Below, piece by piece: positions 49,229 through 58,780 of a DNA stretch of 64,000 bases (its first letter is position 1; each line of letters opens with the position of its first letter). Both the position numbers and the translations under genes were made by a program. The stretch comes from Bacteroidota bacterium (GTDB lineage Bacteria > Bacteroidota > Ignavibacteria > Ignavibacteriales > Ignavibacteriaceae). The stretch spans positions 62,001 through 126,000 of the forward strand of contig JACZTL010000001.1 in assembly GCA_022573715.1 (NCBI GenBank). Reading direction: 5' to 3'. The notes beneath the pieces were generated by a model. The model saw nothing but the letters and a program-made list of their open reading frames with translations. It had not been told where the DNA came from and searched no databases.

Positions 49229-52200
49229 TTATTTTATTATAGCAAATCTGCCTACTTTTTGACCAATTCCAGGGGCATCTATGTGAAAGAAGTATACACC
49301 GTAAGATACCTCAAGTCCATCCGTACTTGTTAAATTCCAGGATTCACGACCATTATCTTGCCCGGCATTGTGCTCTATAAGTCTTACAAATTTTCCACTT
49401 ACAGTATAAATTCGAATGGTACATTGCCTTGGCAGGTTAACAAAATCAACCCGGCGTTCTCCCCTTCCGGATAATGCAGATGATAGTTTAAACTCCAGAG
49501 AATTTACACCTACGTACGGATCCGGAACTACGAATACATTATCCAATAAACTCTCGTTTTGTTCTTTAGCAGATCGCCAACCAACCGAAGAAAATTCATA
49601 AACATCTTCAGAAGAAAAAGGTTTGTACGTTTGTACCAGTAAAATATCCCCGCCTTCTGGTAAGATGGGAGCTAACCCCTTTGTAATACCAAACTCAAGT
49701 CTCCACGTTGTTGAAACATTAAATCCCTGTCGTTTTGCAATTAGAGTCAATACATCTCCTGGGGTTATCATATTTTCTTGGCCAGTACCCGATTCAACAA
49801 ATAGAAATTCCATCTTTACATTTTCTGTGATATTCCAAACCTGGAAATTAACCGGTATGCGAAATCTAACAAGCTGGGCATATGATGTGTCAACAATTTC
49901 ATCAAAGAACCGAATTTCAAAGTTAATTGGTACACGAAGTTGTGGGGAATCATTTATATCCACATTAAAATTACTTTTGCCAGTCCATTCCATACTATTG
50001 ATCTCTGGTAATTCATCATTATCAAAGCTAAACTTTAAACCTTCTACTACCTGTTTTTCAAGTATACTGGAACCAAATAGATTAGAGCTGCCCGTCAATA
50101 ATATTTCGCCCGTTGCCTTGTCAAGAATAGTGAATTCCTTTGTAAGGTGTTCCAATGTTGAATCATCAACGAAGAATATTTTATAATCTCTATCCTTAAC
50201 CTTTTCCGGATCTGCAATCACAACCAATAAAGAACCCGTTGCGTTTCCTGTTAAATGCTTTATTGCGCTTTCTATAACCGGTGGCTGGTTTCCTGCTGCC
50301 GGTTCTCTTGGTACTATAACAGCCACGTTTATATCTAATGAAATCACATTTCCAAGAATGTCAACCTCTATCCTTTTACTTGATTCACTAGGAGAGATAG
50401 GTTCTAAATTCTCTATTGCTGATATTCCTCTAACGAAAAAATCTATATCGTATCCCTGATCTACTCCAACAACCGCATAATAATAAGTTCGTCCATTATC
50501 AACCAAAGTATCTATATATGAATGCCGAAGCCCTGAATCATTTCCCATATCATAACTGACACCTAATCCTCCAAGTTGTATTGGATGCGGACCAAAAAGT
50601 CCATTCTTCAAATCGAATTGAGCTATAGGTTCCCATAATAGAGGGTTACCAAATGCATCGGTAATAGTTTTAATTGAGTTAAAAAATGGATCGGTAGAAC
50701 GGTATATTTTATACATTTCAAAATCTTCGCCATAAATGGGATCCCGTGAATTTTCAGATGCATCATCCCACAATAAATAAACCTTGCCATCACCTGCAAT
50801 AGCTTTAAGAGATGGAACTAATGGCGGTTTTACAAAATTGAAATCAGCATCATAAATTCTTTGCATAGTTCTTTTGTTTCGTAGAATATCATCAAAATCA
50901 TTACCGAACAAACTAGCAATTGCAAAACTTTCCGATGAACCGGATGGAATACTGAAAAAACCGCTGCCATAGCTGAATGCAATATCAAATCCTGAAGTAG
51001 CTGTGGTAAACAGACCGGGTTGAATTTTCGTTTGCCAATAGTCTTCGTCATCGCGAGGCACAAATGTTCCGCCAGTACCACCACCAAAAAAACTTGTTAA
51101 ACCAATTTGATCAATCTCATCGTTATCTGTAAACTCAAAATTTGGTTCGCCAAGATCCGGCAATCCATTTCCTTGTGTACCATCAGGGTCAGGACCATCA
51201 TAGCCAGGATCAAAGGGAATCAAACCGTCTGAACCGGTATCATCGTTCAACCTCTCTCCAGGATCCCAAATCCCATTGCCATTGTCATCTGAAAATGTCC
51301 TCCAGTCATTATCATTATCTATCCCATCATCCTGACTTTCGTCAATCATTCCATCACCATCGTTATCTATACCATCTATAAGACCGGGACTTTGTAAAAA
51401 GGCGAATCCAAAATACCCTGTTTGTCTGCCCTGTAAGTCTAAACCATCCAGATCCCACTGAAAAGTTATATCATCAACAATATCAAATGATGAAGCGTCA
51501 TCGTCCGAATCTGAACGTCCAATATCGGCATCCACATACATACCTACTATATTTTTATTCAGGGGTTTTTCGCTGACATTTTTTATAATGTAAATTGAAA
51601 TTAAAATGTCCTCTGCAAGAGGATTACTCCACTGAAAATTACGCACTTCTACTTCAAGCCCAACACCCCGTCTGCCACCTTCAAGAAACGGTTTAGTGTT
51701 TTCAGGAAATGGGAAATATGGAAATTCATCGTTACTTCGATCATCCATCAAATAATAACTTTCTTGATCTGCGCGTACAAAAGCACCAAACAACCCGTTC
51801 CATTTATTACGGCGTGTGCCGGGATCACCCGGGAAACTACCTTCCGGCCAATCAAAAGGCCAGGTTTCCGGAAGATGACTCATAGCGGGGTATTCTACTC
51901 TGTTTATTAGCTCAAGATCGAGCACCCCATTGTTGTTCAAATCCTCTCCCGGATCTAATATTCCATTATTATTGAGATCCTCATTAACGCCTAAAAAGAT
52001 ATCTCCATCATTAAAATAACCTGCCAATGGCTCCCATCCCCAATTATGGTCCTCTGGTGATGGCACATCACGTGCACTGCCGCTATACCTATCACTTATG
52101 ATATGAATGGTATCACCGTTATCGGTTATTACTTCTGATGCTACAAAGAATATGAATTCAAATCCGTATGTTACTCCACTACCCACCGGCCATTCCATTC

Positions 52201-52414
52201 TAGCTTCCTGAAGAGTACGGCTTCCAAGGTTTCCATAATTTGAAAAAGCAGTTCGGATTAGATTCCCAGTATGTATACCGGTTCGGTTTAGGAAGAAGCT
52301 AAATGTTGGTTTGGATAATTTATTTTCATCGCTTTTTTTCTGTGCTTGTAAGTATGGTACTAACAGCAACGATACTATAACAACTATTTTAAAAGATATA
52401 AATAAATTTTTCAT
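49229..52414 (-). CDS. Large exported Asp-rich calcium-binding-type surface protein
   Basis: 1061 residues. It has a signal peptide (1-24, LLLVPYLQAQ). Two clusters of calcium-binding-like loops are visible: DLNNNGILDPGEDLNNNG (146-163) and an Asp/Asn-rich run from 347 to about 432 with GIDNDGDGMIDESQDDGIDN and DDNGNGIWDPGERLNDDTG. The central part resembles fibronectin-like beta domains. The C-terminal 75 residues form a FlgD-like/T9SS-type beta domain (TVSGKFVRLIEHN, SYGVYFFHIDAPG). Proteins of this build often lie between a TonB receptor and PorV in this group of bacteria. It may replace SusD as the surface binder. The substrate is unknown. Confidence 0.7.
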   Translation of the reverse strand: MKNLFISFKIVVIVSLLLVPYLQAQKKSDENKLSKPTFSFFLNRTGIHTGNLIRTAFSNYGNLGSRTLQEARMEWPVGSGVTYGFEFIFFVASEVITDNGDTIHIISDRYSGSARDVPSPEDHNWGWEPLAGYFNDGDIFLGVNEDLNNNGILDPGEDLNNNGVLDLELINRVEYPAMSHLPETWPFDWPEGSFPGDPGTRRNKWNGLFGAFVRADQESYYLMDDRSNDEFPYFPFPENTKPFLEGGRRGVGLEVEVRNFQWSNPLAEDILISIYIIKNVSEKPLNKNIVGMYVDADIGRSDSDDDASSFDIVDDITFQWDLDGLDLQGRQTGYFGFAFLQSPGLIDGIDNDGDGMIDESQDDGIDNDNDWRTFSDDNGNGIWDPGERLNDDTGSDGLIPFDPGYDGPDPDGTQGNGLPDLGEPNFEFTDNDEIDQIGLTSFFGGGTGGTFVPRDDEDYWQTKIQPGLFTTATSGFDIAFSYGSGFFSIPSGSSESFAIASLFGNDFDDILRNKRTMQRIYDADFNFVKPPLVPSLKAIAGDGKVYLLWDDASENSRDPIYGEDFEMYKIYRSTDPFFNSIKTITDAFGNPLLWEPIAQFDLKNGLFGPHPIQLGGLGVSYDMGNDSGLRHSYIDTLVDNGRTYYYAVVGVDQGYDIDFFVRGISAIENLEPISPSESSKRIEVDILGNVISLDINVAVIVPREPAAGNQPPVIESAIKHLTGNATGSLLVVIADPEKVKDRDYKIFFVDDSTLEHLTKEFTILDKATGEILLTGSSNLFGSSILEKQVVEGLKFSFDNDELPEINSMEWTGKSNFNVDINDSPQLRVPINFEIRFFDEIVDTSYAQLVRFRIPVNFQVWNITENVKMEFLFVESGTGQENMITPGDVLTLIAKRQGFNVSTTWRLEFGITKGLAPILPEGGDILLVQTYKPFSSEDVYEFSSVGWRSAKEQNESLLDNVFVVPDPYVGVNSLEFKLSSALSGRGERRVDFVNLPRQCTIRIYTVSGKFVRLIEHNAGQDNGRESWNLTSTDGLEVSYGVYFFHIDAPGIGQKVGRFAIIK

Positions 52415-52523
52415 ATAATTATCTTGAATATATTCAGCTTCTTTTTTTTCAATTTCTACTATTGTTCCTTAAATATTAAAATTAAATTATCAATTCCATT
52501 TCAAAAAAATAAAATTTATGAGT

Positions 52524-55364
52524 TCAGAAAGAAAAAGTAAAACCAAGCTCAATTCTACGTGGCTGCGAAAACCAGTCCAGATGAGTGTCAACATCCTGAA
52601 GAGTAAATAACCCTACAAGTCTATCTCTATCTAATTGTTCTTCAATTGCAAATCTTTGATCTCTGTTGGCAGTACCTGTAACTGAAAAAACAGTTAATTC
52701 ATTAGGTTGATCGAATACATTGAAAATGCGTAAGAATAAAGCAATTTTTGTGTTTCCAAGATTAAATCCTTTCCTAACAAACAGATCGAGATTATGCTTT
52801 AAGGGTTTACTTTCACTATTTCTAAACGTAGACTGTATATTTATCCTAAGGGCAGTAGGAGAATATGGCTGACCGCTCCGAAGGCGACCAATTGCACTTA
52901 TTGTCCACGAATCAAAGTTCATTGCTAAAGTTGCATTTAATGTATGTGTTTGATTCCAATCAAGTGGTATGAACTCTTTTGTAGCATCTTTTATAGCACC
53001 GCCTCCCCCGCCTGCAGTTTGAATAATTGCAATATTATTCGGATCGGATTCGCTACCTAAACCAGATTGAAATGTATAGTCAATGGAACCGGAAAACAGA
53101 CCGCCACCAGGTAGTTTTTCAAAAGCTACTGTGAATCCTCTGTTTGACGCTTTATCAATATTAGTTCGTTGCAAATAACTGCTTACGTTACCAATCTGCC
53201 GAACAACTTCGAGACCAATAAGATTGCTAAAGTCAGAATAAAATAGCGTTACATCAATACTGAAATTTTGAAATATTTCCTGTTGTAAGCCAATTTCATA
53301 TGCAATTGTCTTTTGTGATTTAAGTAAAGCGTTACCTACAATTGGACCATTAATACCATTAACTTTATACTCAGAATTATCATAAATAAATTCAAAAGGA
53401 GGAGTTTTAAAGAAATGCCCATAGGCAACATGCACTACTCCATTTGTAGAAATTGGGTAAGCAATACCAAACCTCGGACTAATATTAGTTTGAATCTTCA
53501 CAGGTTCTAAAGTAGTTGCACTTAGCAGGCTCACACTGCCTATACCAGGGGTAACTCTAGGGTTAGTGAGTGCTCGATGATCAGGATCAAACAAATCAAA
53601 CCTTAATCCTGCATTTATTATAAGTTGATCAAGTTCTAAAGTATTTTGTACAAATATTGCAAATTCCAGTGGTTTATGTTCATACTGAATATTACTAAAT
53701 CCTGTTTCTCCTGTAGTAGTTAATTGCGGCGTTACTAATTTAGCTGGTCTTGATAGACGTAAAAAATCTGCAAAAGAAAGATTTGGAGTAGATGGAAAAA
53801 AATTAAATCCTAAGAATGGATCAGAAGAAAATTCTGGTGTTATGCTACTTGTAAAAATCTTGTACTTAGATACTTCACCTCCAATTTTTAGGAGGTTATA
53901 ATCATCTATCTGCCAGGTTAAATTAAACTTTGCCAATAACTTATCGTATTCTACAATATCAATACCTGCTTTAGTTCCGCCAAGATGAAATCTATTTTTA
54001 GTAGGTGATACAGTTTGCAATCGGGGATCAACAATGTCTTCAAAAAGGAATGATTTTTCACGTCGCGATATGTAGCTTACACTAAGATCATAAAAAAATC
54101 TTGCATTTAATGTGTGATTAAAATTGAGTATATGAATCTGACTTCTGCTCTCAATGTTTTTCAGTGCATCCGGTGTGTATCTATAGTTATCATCATAATT
54201 TTTCCCAGTTTCGTTTTGAAAGAAGACGTTATAACCTAATCGGATTAAAGGTGTTATTGCGTAGTTGAGTTTAAAATTTAGGAAAGTACGTTCCCTCGGA
54301 TTCATAGCCACTATAGAGTTGTCTCCAGTTAGAAGTGAATCGGGTATTGCAATTATATCGCTTTGAACGCTGGGATCATTAGGGAAGCTTCTTCTAAACC
54401 AGGTTTCATATGCAAATATATTCCACGCATCTTCAGGTCTTGCTAACCGCTCACCAAATAAATAACCATTGTCTGATACATATCGACCGAAAGCATAAAG
54501 CCCCAAATTACTTATACCAGGTACAGGTCCGCTAAAAAATCCTTCAATATTTTTTTCATTGAATGGACGTAATGAATTTATGCCAACAAAGGGACTACTA
54601 TTATTAGTTACTCTGTCTCCTAGAAAACCTGTAATTGAGCCGGAATAAAATTTTGCCGGGTTTTTAGTAATTACATTAATTACTCCTGCTTGTGCCTGAC
54701 CATACTCAGCATTGAATGTACCGCTGATTACCTGTAACTGTTGTATATTGCCGCTTTGTATATTAATAAGGCTGCCACCTTCAGAGGAAAACTGATCACT
54801 TATAGGCACTCCGTCCACCAAATATGCAACTTCGCTAGATCTTCCTCCGCGAATATGTATACCACCCCGTGTATCAATAACCACACCAGCTTGTAATTGA
54901 ACTAAGTCTTTCAATTCTTGCACGGGTAGTTCGTCTATCTGATCTGCGTTCATATTAGCTACAGTATTCGTTTGGTCCATCTTAACTATGGGGATATCTG
55001 CAACAACATAAATCTCTTCAATGCCAATAGTTTCTATAGTTAAATTAAAGTTTTGAGTAGTTGTTAAGTCAACATTTATTTGAACTTTAACTATTTTAGT
55101 TTTATAACCAATGTAAGAAACTTTTAGATTATATTTTCCCGGTGGAATATTTAAGACTATATAAAAACCTTCTGAATCGGTAGCTGTACCCAGAGATGTT
55201 CCGTCAAGCCATACGTTTACACCAATTAGTGCTTCCCCGGTTTGTTTATCGTAAATATGTCCTTTTACTTTTCCTGTTGTGCCGGCAAATACTAAATTAA
55301 TACTCATTAGTACAATAAATAGAATAGTAACCTTGTGTAAGGAATAAAAAATATCTATGCGCAT
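52524..55364 (-). CDS. TonB-dependent outer-membrane receptor with carboxypeptidase-regulatory-like domain
   Basis: 946 residues. Signal peptide to about 28, then a CarboxypepD_reg-like beta domain (about 30-115: VKGHIYDKQTGEALIGVNVW, VSYIGYKTK). The plug domain (about 130-240) reads ELPVQELKDLVQLQAGVV, GIHIRGGRSSEVAYLVDGVP and FNAEYGQAQAGVINVITK. The rest is a 22-strand-type barrel ending in a terminal aromatic residue (LGFTFSF). It imports a ligand across the outer membrane with TonB energy. No SusD gene is adjacent; the next gene is the large Asp-rich protein. Confidence 0.93.
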   Translation of the reverse strand: MRIDIFYSLHKVTILFIVLMSINLVFAGTTGKVKGHIYDKQTGEALIGVNVWLDGTSLGTATDSEGFYIVLNIPPGKYNLKVSYIGYKTKIVKVQINVDLTTTQNFNLTIETIGIEEIYVVADIPIVKMDQTNTVANMNADQIDELPVQELKDLVQLQAGVVIDTRGGIHIRGGRSSEVAYLVDGVPISDQFSSEGGSLINIQSGNIQQLQVISGTFNAEYGQAQAGVINVITKNPAKFYSGSITGFLGDRVTNNSSPFVGINSLRPFNEKNIEGFFSGPVPGISNLGLYAFGRYVSDNGYLFGERLARPEDAWNIFAYETWFRRSFPNDPSVQSDIIAIPDSLLTGDNSIVAMNPRERTFLNFKLNYAITPLIRLGYNVFFQNETGKNYDDNYRYTPDALKNIESRSQIHILNFNHTLNARFFYDLSVSYISRREKSFLFEDIVDPRLQTVSPTKNRFHLGGTKAGIDIVEYDKLLAKFNLTWQIDDYNLLKIGGEVSKYKIFTSSITPEFSSDPFLGFNFFPSTPNLSFADFLRLSRPAKLVTPQLTTTGETGFSNIQYEHKPLEFAIFVQNTLELDQLIINAGLRFDLFDPDHRALTNPRVTPGIGSVSLLSATTLEPVKIQTNISPRFGIAYPISTNGVVHVAYGHFFKTPPFEFIYDNSEYKVNGINGPIVGNALLKSQKTIAYEIGLQQEIFQNFSIDVTLFYSDFSNLIGLEVVRQIGNVSSYLQRTNIDKASNRGFTVAFEKLPGGGLFSGSIDYTFQSGLGSESDPNNIAIIQTAGGGGGAIKDATKEFIPLDWNQTHTLNATLAMNFDSWTISAIGRLRSGQPYSPTALRINIQSTFRNSESKPLKHNLDLFVRKGFNLGNTKIALFLRIFNVFDQPNELTVFSVTGTANRDQRFAIEEQLDRDRLVGLFTLQDVDTHLDWFSQPRRIELGFTFSF

Positions 55365-55474
55365 ATTTTTAATAAATTTATTTTCTTATTCTCAATAAAA
55401 ATTATGTTATCATTATCATTAAATCACTGACAAAATACAAACAACTACATTACTTAAAACAGGTGAGTATTCAA

Positions 55475-55498
55475 GGGCAGAAGTTATTTCCTCTGCCC
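55475..55498 (-). terminator. Hairpin between the T9SS protein and TonB receptor genes
   Basis: GGGCAGA (55475-55481) pairs with TCTGCCC (55492-55498) in an otherwise AT-rich 195-nt gap. No long T run follows on the minus strand, so it may attenuate or stabilise the mRNA 3' end rather than fully stop transcription. Confidence 0.4.
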
Positions 55499-55559
55499 AT
55501 TGATTACTAAATAATCATTATATATTCATAAACAAATGAACATACAACTATAATTGTAC

Positions 55560-57386
55560 TTACTTCAACAACAACATTTTTTTAGTACTAGTAAATTTAC
55601 CCGCTGTAATTTTATATAAATACATGCCAGATGCTAATTTATCAGCATTAAAATTTACTTTATAAGATCCTGCATTAAGGAACTCGTTTACAACCGTAGA
55701 AACTTCTTGCCCTAAAGCATTGTAAATTATCATTGTAACAAATTCACTTTTAGAAATCGCAAAGTTGATAGTTGTAGTTGGATTGAATGGATTAGGATAA
55801 TTCTGCCCTAAAGAGAACTTGGTTGGTAATCCAGAAGAAATTTCTTCTACACCGGTTACACCATTAGTAACATCAATCTTAATAGGGCTGGTAGTAGTAA
55901 AACTATTCGCCCCTTGCGGTGGTGAGTACATTCTGAATGCTTCAAAAGAAGAATTTACAATCATTATATTACCAGCAGCATCAACATTTACATCACGAAT
56001 GCTACCACCTCCTCCACCAGGAAGATCTGTAGTAACTCCACCAACTACAGATTCTGCAGATGCAAAACTGCTCAAAAAGGCTCCTGTAGACATGTCGTAT
56101 GCCATGACATTGTGTAATGGTCGTGCTGAACTTTTACGAGTAACATAAACAATCCCATTTGCCTCGTCCAGTCCAATCCCATTAAAATTTGTTGCGCGAG
56201 CATTCACGGTGTTGGCTGTGGTATTCTCATGGTCAGGCGCATCATCTAAACCTATATTCCATACTTTAGTTGCCGGTAATGATGATATATCCCACTTGCT
56301 TAACCCGTAGATATTACCCGCTACTGCTAATGTATCATAAGATTGCTGCACTACATAAAGGAAACCGGCAGCATCCATTTCTATACGAAATGCATTTTTC
56401 ATCGTAGAAACTGGAATAACTACTTCACCGGCTCCTGTGAATAAACCAGTGGATGTACCAAGAGCATATCTCTTTACTTGAGAAGTGTCAAATCCATCCC
56501 CATCTGTTGCGCTATCATTATCTGAGCCTGTTCTTAGACTTATTTGTTCAACTGTATAAAGCATACGTGCTGAACCCAAACCAACAACTATTGCGTCGGA
56601 TATACTATTATGGTTGTCCTGAGTATTGAAATCCAGAATGGTTTCTACACTAGCGGTAGACCACATGGCATCGCCAACAGCTACTCCACCCATTTTAACA
56701 GGATCACGGTTGCTTGGAACTACAAAACAATACACTCTATCATCCGGACCTATTGTAACTCCAAAAGGAGAACCTTCGTCAGTTGCAAATGTAGCCCACG
56801 GAATTACCGAATTTCCTTCTGCATAAGCGCTATTCTGCAGGCCTCCAAAATATTTTCCAAAAGAATCGTGCAAATACAGACCTTTTATAGTTAATTCACC
56901 GCCTGGATTTCCCGAAGTACCGCCAGTTCGTTCTGTAACATAAGCCATACCAAAATAAATGCTATTTTGGTTCTTGTTGCCAGCCACCCCGGATGAACTC
57001 CAATACCAGCTGTCCGGACCTGTATCATAACTGAGTAATTCATACCCGTCTGAACCAACAGAATCTTCGGCTTTTATCTTGATTTCCCAAACACCACTTG
57101 AAGCTGTTCCTCCCCCATCTAAAGATCCATCCCAATCTACATCGTTAAATCCAACCATTACACCATTACCTGTTGTTATTGTAATAGTCTTTACTCCAGA
57201 TCCACCAACTTCCGAAATTGTTATTGTAACCTGAGTTGCAGGTTGATTGAGGTTGTATGATATATTAGCAGGAAAAGTACCAGTATAATTTACTGTTATG
57301 GCAGAGGCATAAACATTTGCTTTAATGTTTGTTGTGCTAAATAAAATCAGTATACCCATTAACAAAAATAATATAGATTTTCTCAT
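55560..57386 (-). CDS. Secreted protein with T9SS sorting tail (beta-propeller-like)
   Basis: 608 residues with a signal peptide (1-24). An FlgD-like/beta-sandwich N domain (about 30-125) with WDGSLDGGGTASSGVWEIK is followed by a long repeated-strand region suggesting a propeller (VKMGGVAVGDAMW, NGIVYVTRKS, DAAGNIMIVNSS). The last 80 residues are a type A T9SS domain: NYPNPFNPTTTINFAI, YNALGQEV and LASGMYLYKI. It should be secreted to the cell surface. Strong ribosome site (AGGAGTAAAAATA). It is the first structural gene after the RpiR regulator. Confidence 0.85.
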   Translation of the reverse strand: MRKSILFLLMGILILFSTTNIKANVYASAITVNYTGTFPANISYNLNQPATQVTITISEVGGSGVKTITITTGNGVMVGFNDVDWDGSLDGGGTASSGVWEIKIKAEDSVGSDGYELLSYDTGPDSWYWSSSGVAGNKNQNSIYFGMAYVTERTGGTSGNPGGELTIKGLYLHDSFGKYFGGLQNSAYAEGNSVIPWATFATDEGSPFGVTIGPDDRVYCFVVPSNRDPVKMGGVAVGDAMWSTASVETILDFNTQDNHNSISDAIVVGLGSARMLYTVEQISLRTGSDNDSATDGDGFDTSQVKRYALGTSTGLFTGAGEVVIPVSTMKNAFRIEMDAAGFLYVVQQSYDTLAVAGNIYGLSKWDISSLPATKVWNIGLDDAPDHENTTANTVNARATNFNGIGLDEANGIVYVTRKSSARPLHNVMAYDMSTGAFLSSFASAESVVGGVTTDLPGGGGGSIRDVNVDAAGNIMIVNSSFEAFRMYSPPQGANSFTTTSPIKIDVTNGVTGVEEISSGLPTKFSLGQNYPNPFNPTTTINFAISKSEFVTMIIYNALGQEVSTVVNEFLNAGSYKVNFNADKLASGMYLYKITAGKFTSTKKMLLLK

Positions 57387-57470
57387 TATTTTTACTCCTG
57401 TAATTAAATGGTTTATTAAATTTTTTTATTTGAATTTCCTTAAATTTTAACTCCTTTTCCTAAGGAAAGT

Positions 57471-58325
57471 TTAATTATTTGATAGAACAAATGATCTATT
57501 TTGTTTTGAATTAAATTTAGAGTTATCGAATTTAAACAACTTAGAAATTTCATAAAGAATCAATTCTAGAATAACTAGTTGCGAGATTCTTGCCAGACAG
57601 GAATAACTTCCCAATAAATTAGAAGGGACAACGGTTAAAAGTGGAAATTGTGCTGCATCAGCTAATCCGGATGGTAAAAAATTAGTTATTCCAATAGTTA
57701 AAGCTCCGTATTCCCGAGCTGTTTTTATAGCTGAAACTATCTCTTCAGTATCCCCTGAGTGAGATATACCCACTAATACATCATTTGATTTCAACATGGG
57801 AACAACATTCTGAATTATTGAGCGGTCTTGCAAAAAGCTGCTGAAAATACCGATACTATTGAGAGAATCACAGAAGATTTGTGCAACCCCAGCGGAACCG
57901 CCTAAGCCAATAATCATTACCTTGTTTGCTTTTGAAATCTTTAAAGCCAGCGAACTCAATATTTTAATATTACAATTATTAAGTGTTGATTCAGCCTGAT
58001 TAATAAAATTCTTTTTAAATCCCTCTTTAATATCTCCTGCACCATCTTTATTGTCCACTTCCAAATAAACTTTTTTGCCGCTGCGAAGTAGTTCAGGTAC
58101 CAACGAGATTTTAAAGTCAGCAAAACCCATATATCCTAAAGACCTACAGAAACGAAGAACTGTTGCGTCACTAGTATCACATTTCTTCGCAAGCCCCTGC
58201 AAAGTTAAGACAACTGCTTCGTCCATGTGCTTTTGTATATATTCAGCAACACTCTTTTCAGACTTACTTAGAGAGTTGTAGCGTTTATTTATCATAAAGA
58301 TCGGGTTTATCTGACTAACACTCAT
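57471..58325 (-). CDS. MurR/RpiR-family transcriptional regulator
   Basis: 284 residues from the ATG at 58323-58325, behind GGAAAGTATTTG (an extra TTG lies just upstream). The HTH_6 domain spans about 10-85 (SKSEKSVAEYIQKH, TSDATVLRFCRSLGYMGFAD). The SIS sugar-isomerase domain spans about 125-260 (VMIIGLGGSAGVAQIFCDSL, DVLVGISHSGDTEEIVSAIK). Such proteins sense phosphosugars or polyol phosphates and usually control adjacent catabolic genes. It is first in the minus-strand block and has a pair of direct repeats upstream, suggesting self-regulation and control of the block. Confidence 0.92.
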   Translation of the reverse strand: MSVSQINPIFMINKRYNSLSKSEKSVAEYIQKHMDEAVVLTLQGLAKKCDTSDATVLRFCRSLGYMGFADFKISLVPELLRSGKKVYLEVDNKDGAGDIKEGFKKNFINQAESTLNNCNIKILSSLALKISKANKVMIIGLGGSAGVAQIFCDSLNSIGIFSSFLQDRSIIQNVVPMLKSNDVLVGISHSGDTEEIVSAIKTAREYGALTIGITNFLPSGLADAAQFPLLTVVPSNLLGSYSCLARISQLVILELILYEISKLFKFDNSKFNSKQNRSFVLSNN

Positions 58326-58387
58326 CAAATACTTTCCAAGTTATAGTTTATAAATAGTTAGAAATAATTCTGCAGATAAATAAAGTG

Positions 58388-58430
58388 TTTACTACATATT
58401 CTTTATATTTACGTTTATTTTACTACATAT
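58388..58430. promoter_or_regulatory. Candidate RpiR operator: TTTACTACATAT direct repeats
   Basis: The 12-mer TTTACTACATAT occurs at 58388-58399 and again at 58419-58430, exactly 31 bp apart (about three helical turns), 60-105 bp upstream of the rpiR-like start. This phasing fits two regulator dimers on one DNA face. Confidence 0.45.
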
Positions 58431-58686
58431 AAAGTGAAAGTACTCTTTTTCGATATGAATGTCAAGCATAAACCATCATTTGAGAATTGTTAGAATTGAC
58501 TCATAATTAATGTAATTATGATAAAGTTGAGAAAGTAGTCATTGCCTCAAAATATAGGTCGCCCAAAATAGTTGAGAGCCGTGCTATATGGGACAAAGGG
58601 AACAGAGGGGCTTTTAAGTCTAATTTTAATCAATCGAAAAATCACTTTCATTCAAAAACGCGGCTTTTATTTTGATAACGGTGATG
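58431..58686. other. Intergenic stretch between the block and the repeat copy
   Basis: About 256 bases between the candidate operator and repeat copy B. It contains a somewhat G-rich segment near 58560-58615 but no open frame, tRNA or clear hairpin that I can support. Confidence 0.3.
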
Positions 58687-58778
58687 GTGTGGTTTACACT
58701 TAATTTAATAAACAAAAAAAAGTCCTTCTTCAAATAAATGAAAAAGGACTTTTGCAAGTAGTGTATTTATTTTATTTA
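58687..58778. repeat. ~90-bp direct repeat, copy B
   Basis: Matches copy A at 36411-36500 in the same orientation: GTGTGGTTTACAC, A-rich spacer, hairpin, CTTTTGCAAGTAG block and TATTTATTTTATTTA tail. It lies directly after the stop of the 49-residue-repeat protein, as copy A lies directly after the phosphoesterase stop. The DNA between the copies is the complete minus-strand block from rpiR to the last phosphoesterase. Confidence 0.8.
58711..58750 (-). terminator. Rho-independent terminator after the DUF7477-like gene
   Basis: AGTCCTTCTTCA (58721-58732) and TGAAAAAGGACT (58739-58750) pair with one mismatch over a 6-nt loop. The minus-strand tail is TTTTTTTGTT. It ends transcription of the gene at 58781-59590. 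Confidence 0.85.
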
Positions 58779-58780
58779 AC

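Noticed and set aside
49623-50186. 187-aa plus-strand open frame
   Set aside because: It lies wholly inside the antisense of the 1061-aa surface-protein gene, has no ribosome site or recognisable domain, and is a shadow frame.
36411-58778. Insertion sequence or integrative element bounded by the direct repeats
   Set aside because: No transposase, integrase or tRNA attachment site is seen in or near the block; only passive recombination between repeats can be supported.
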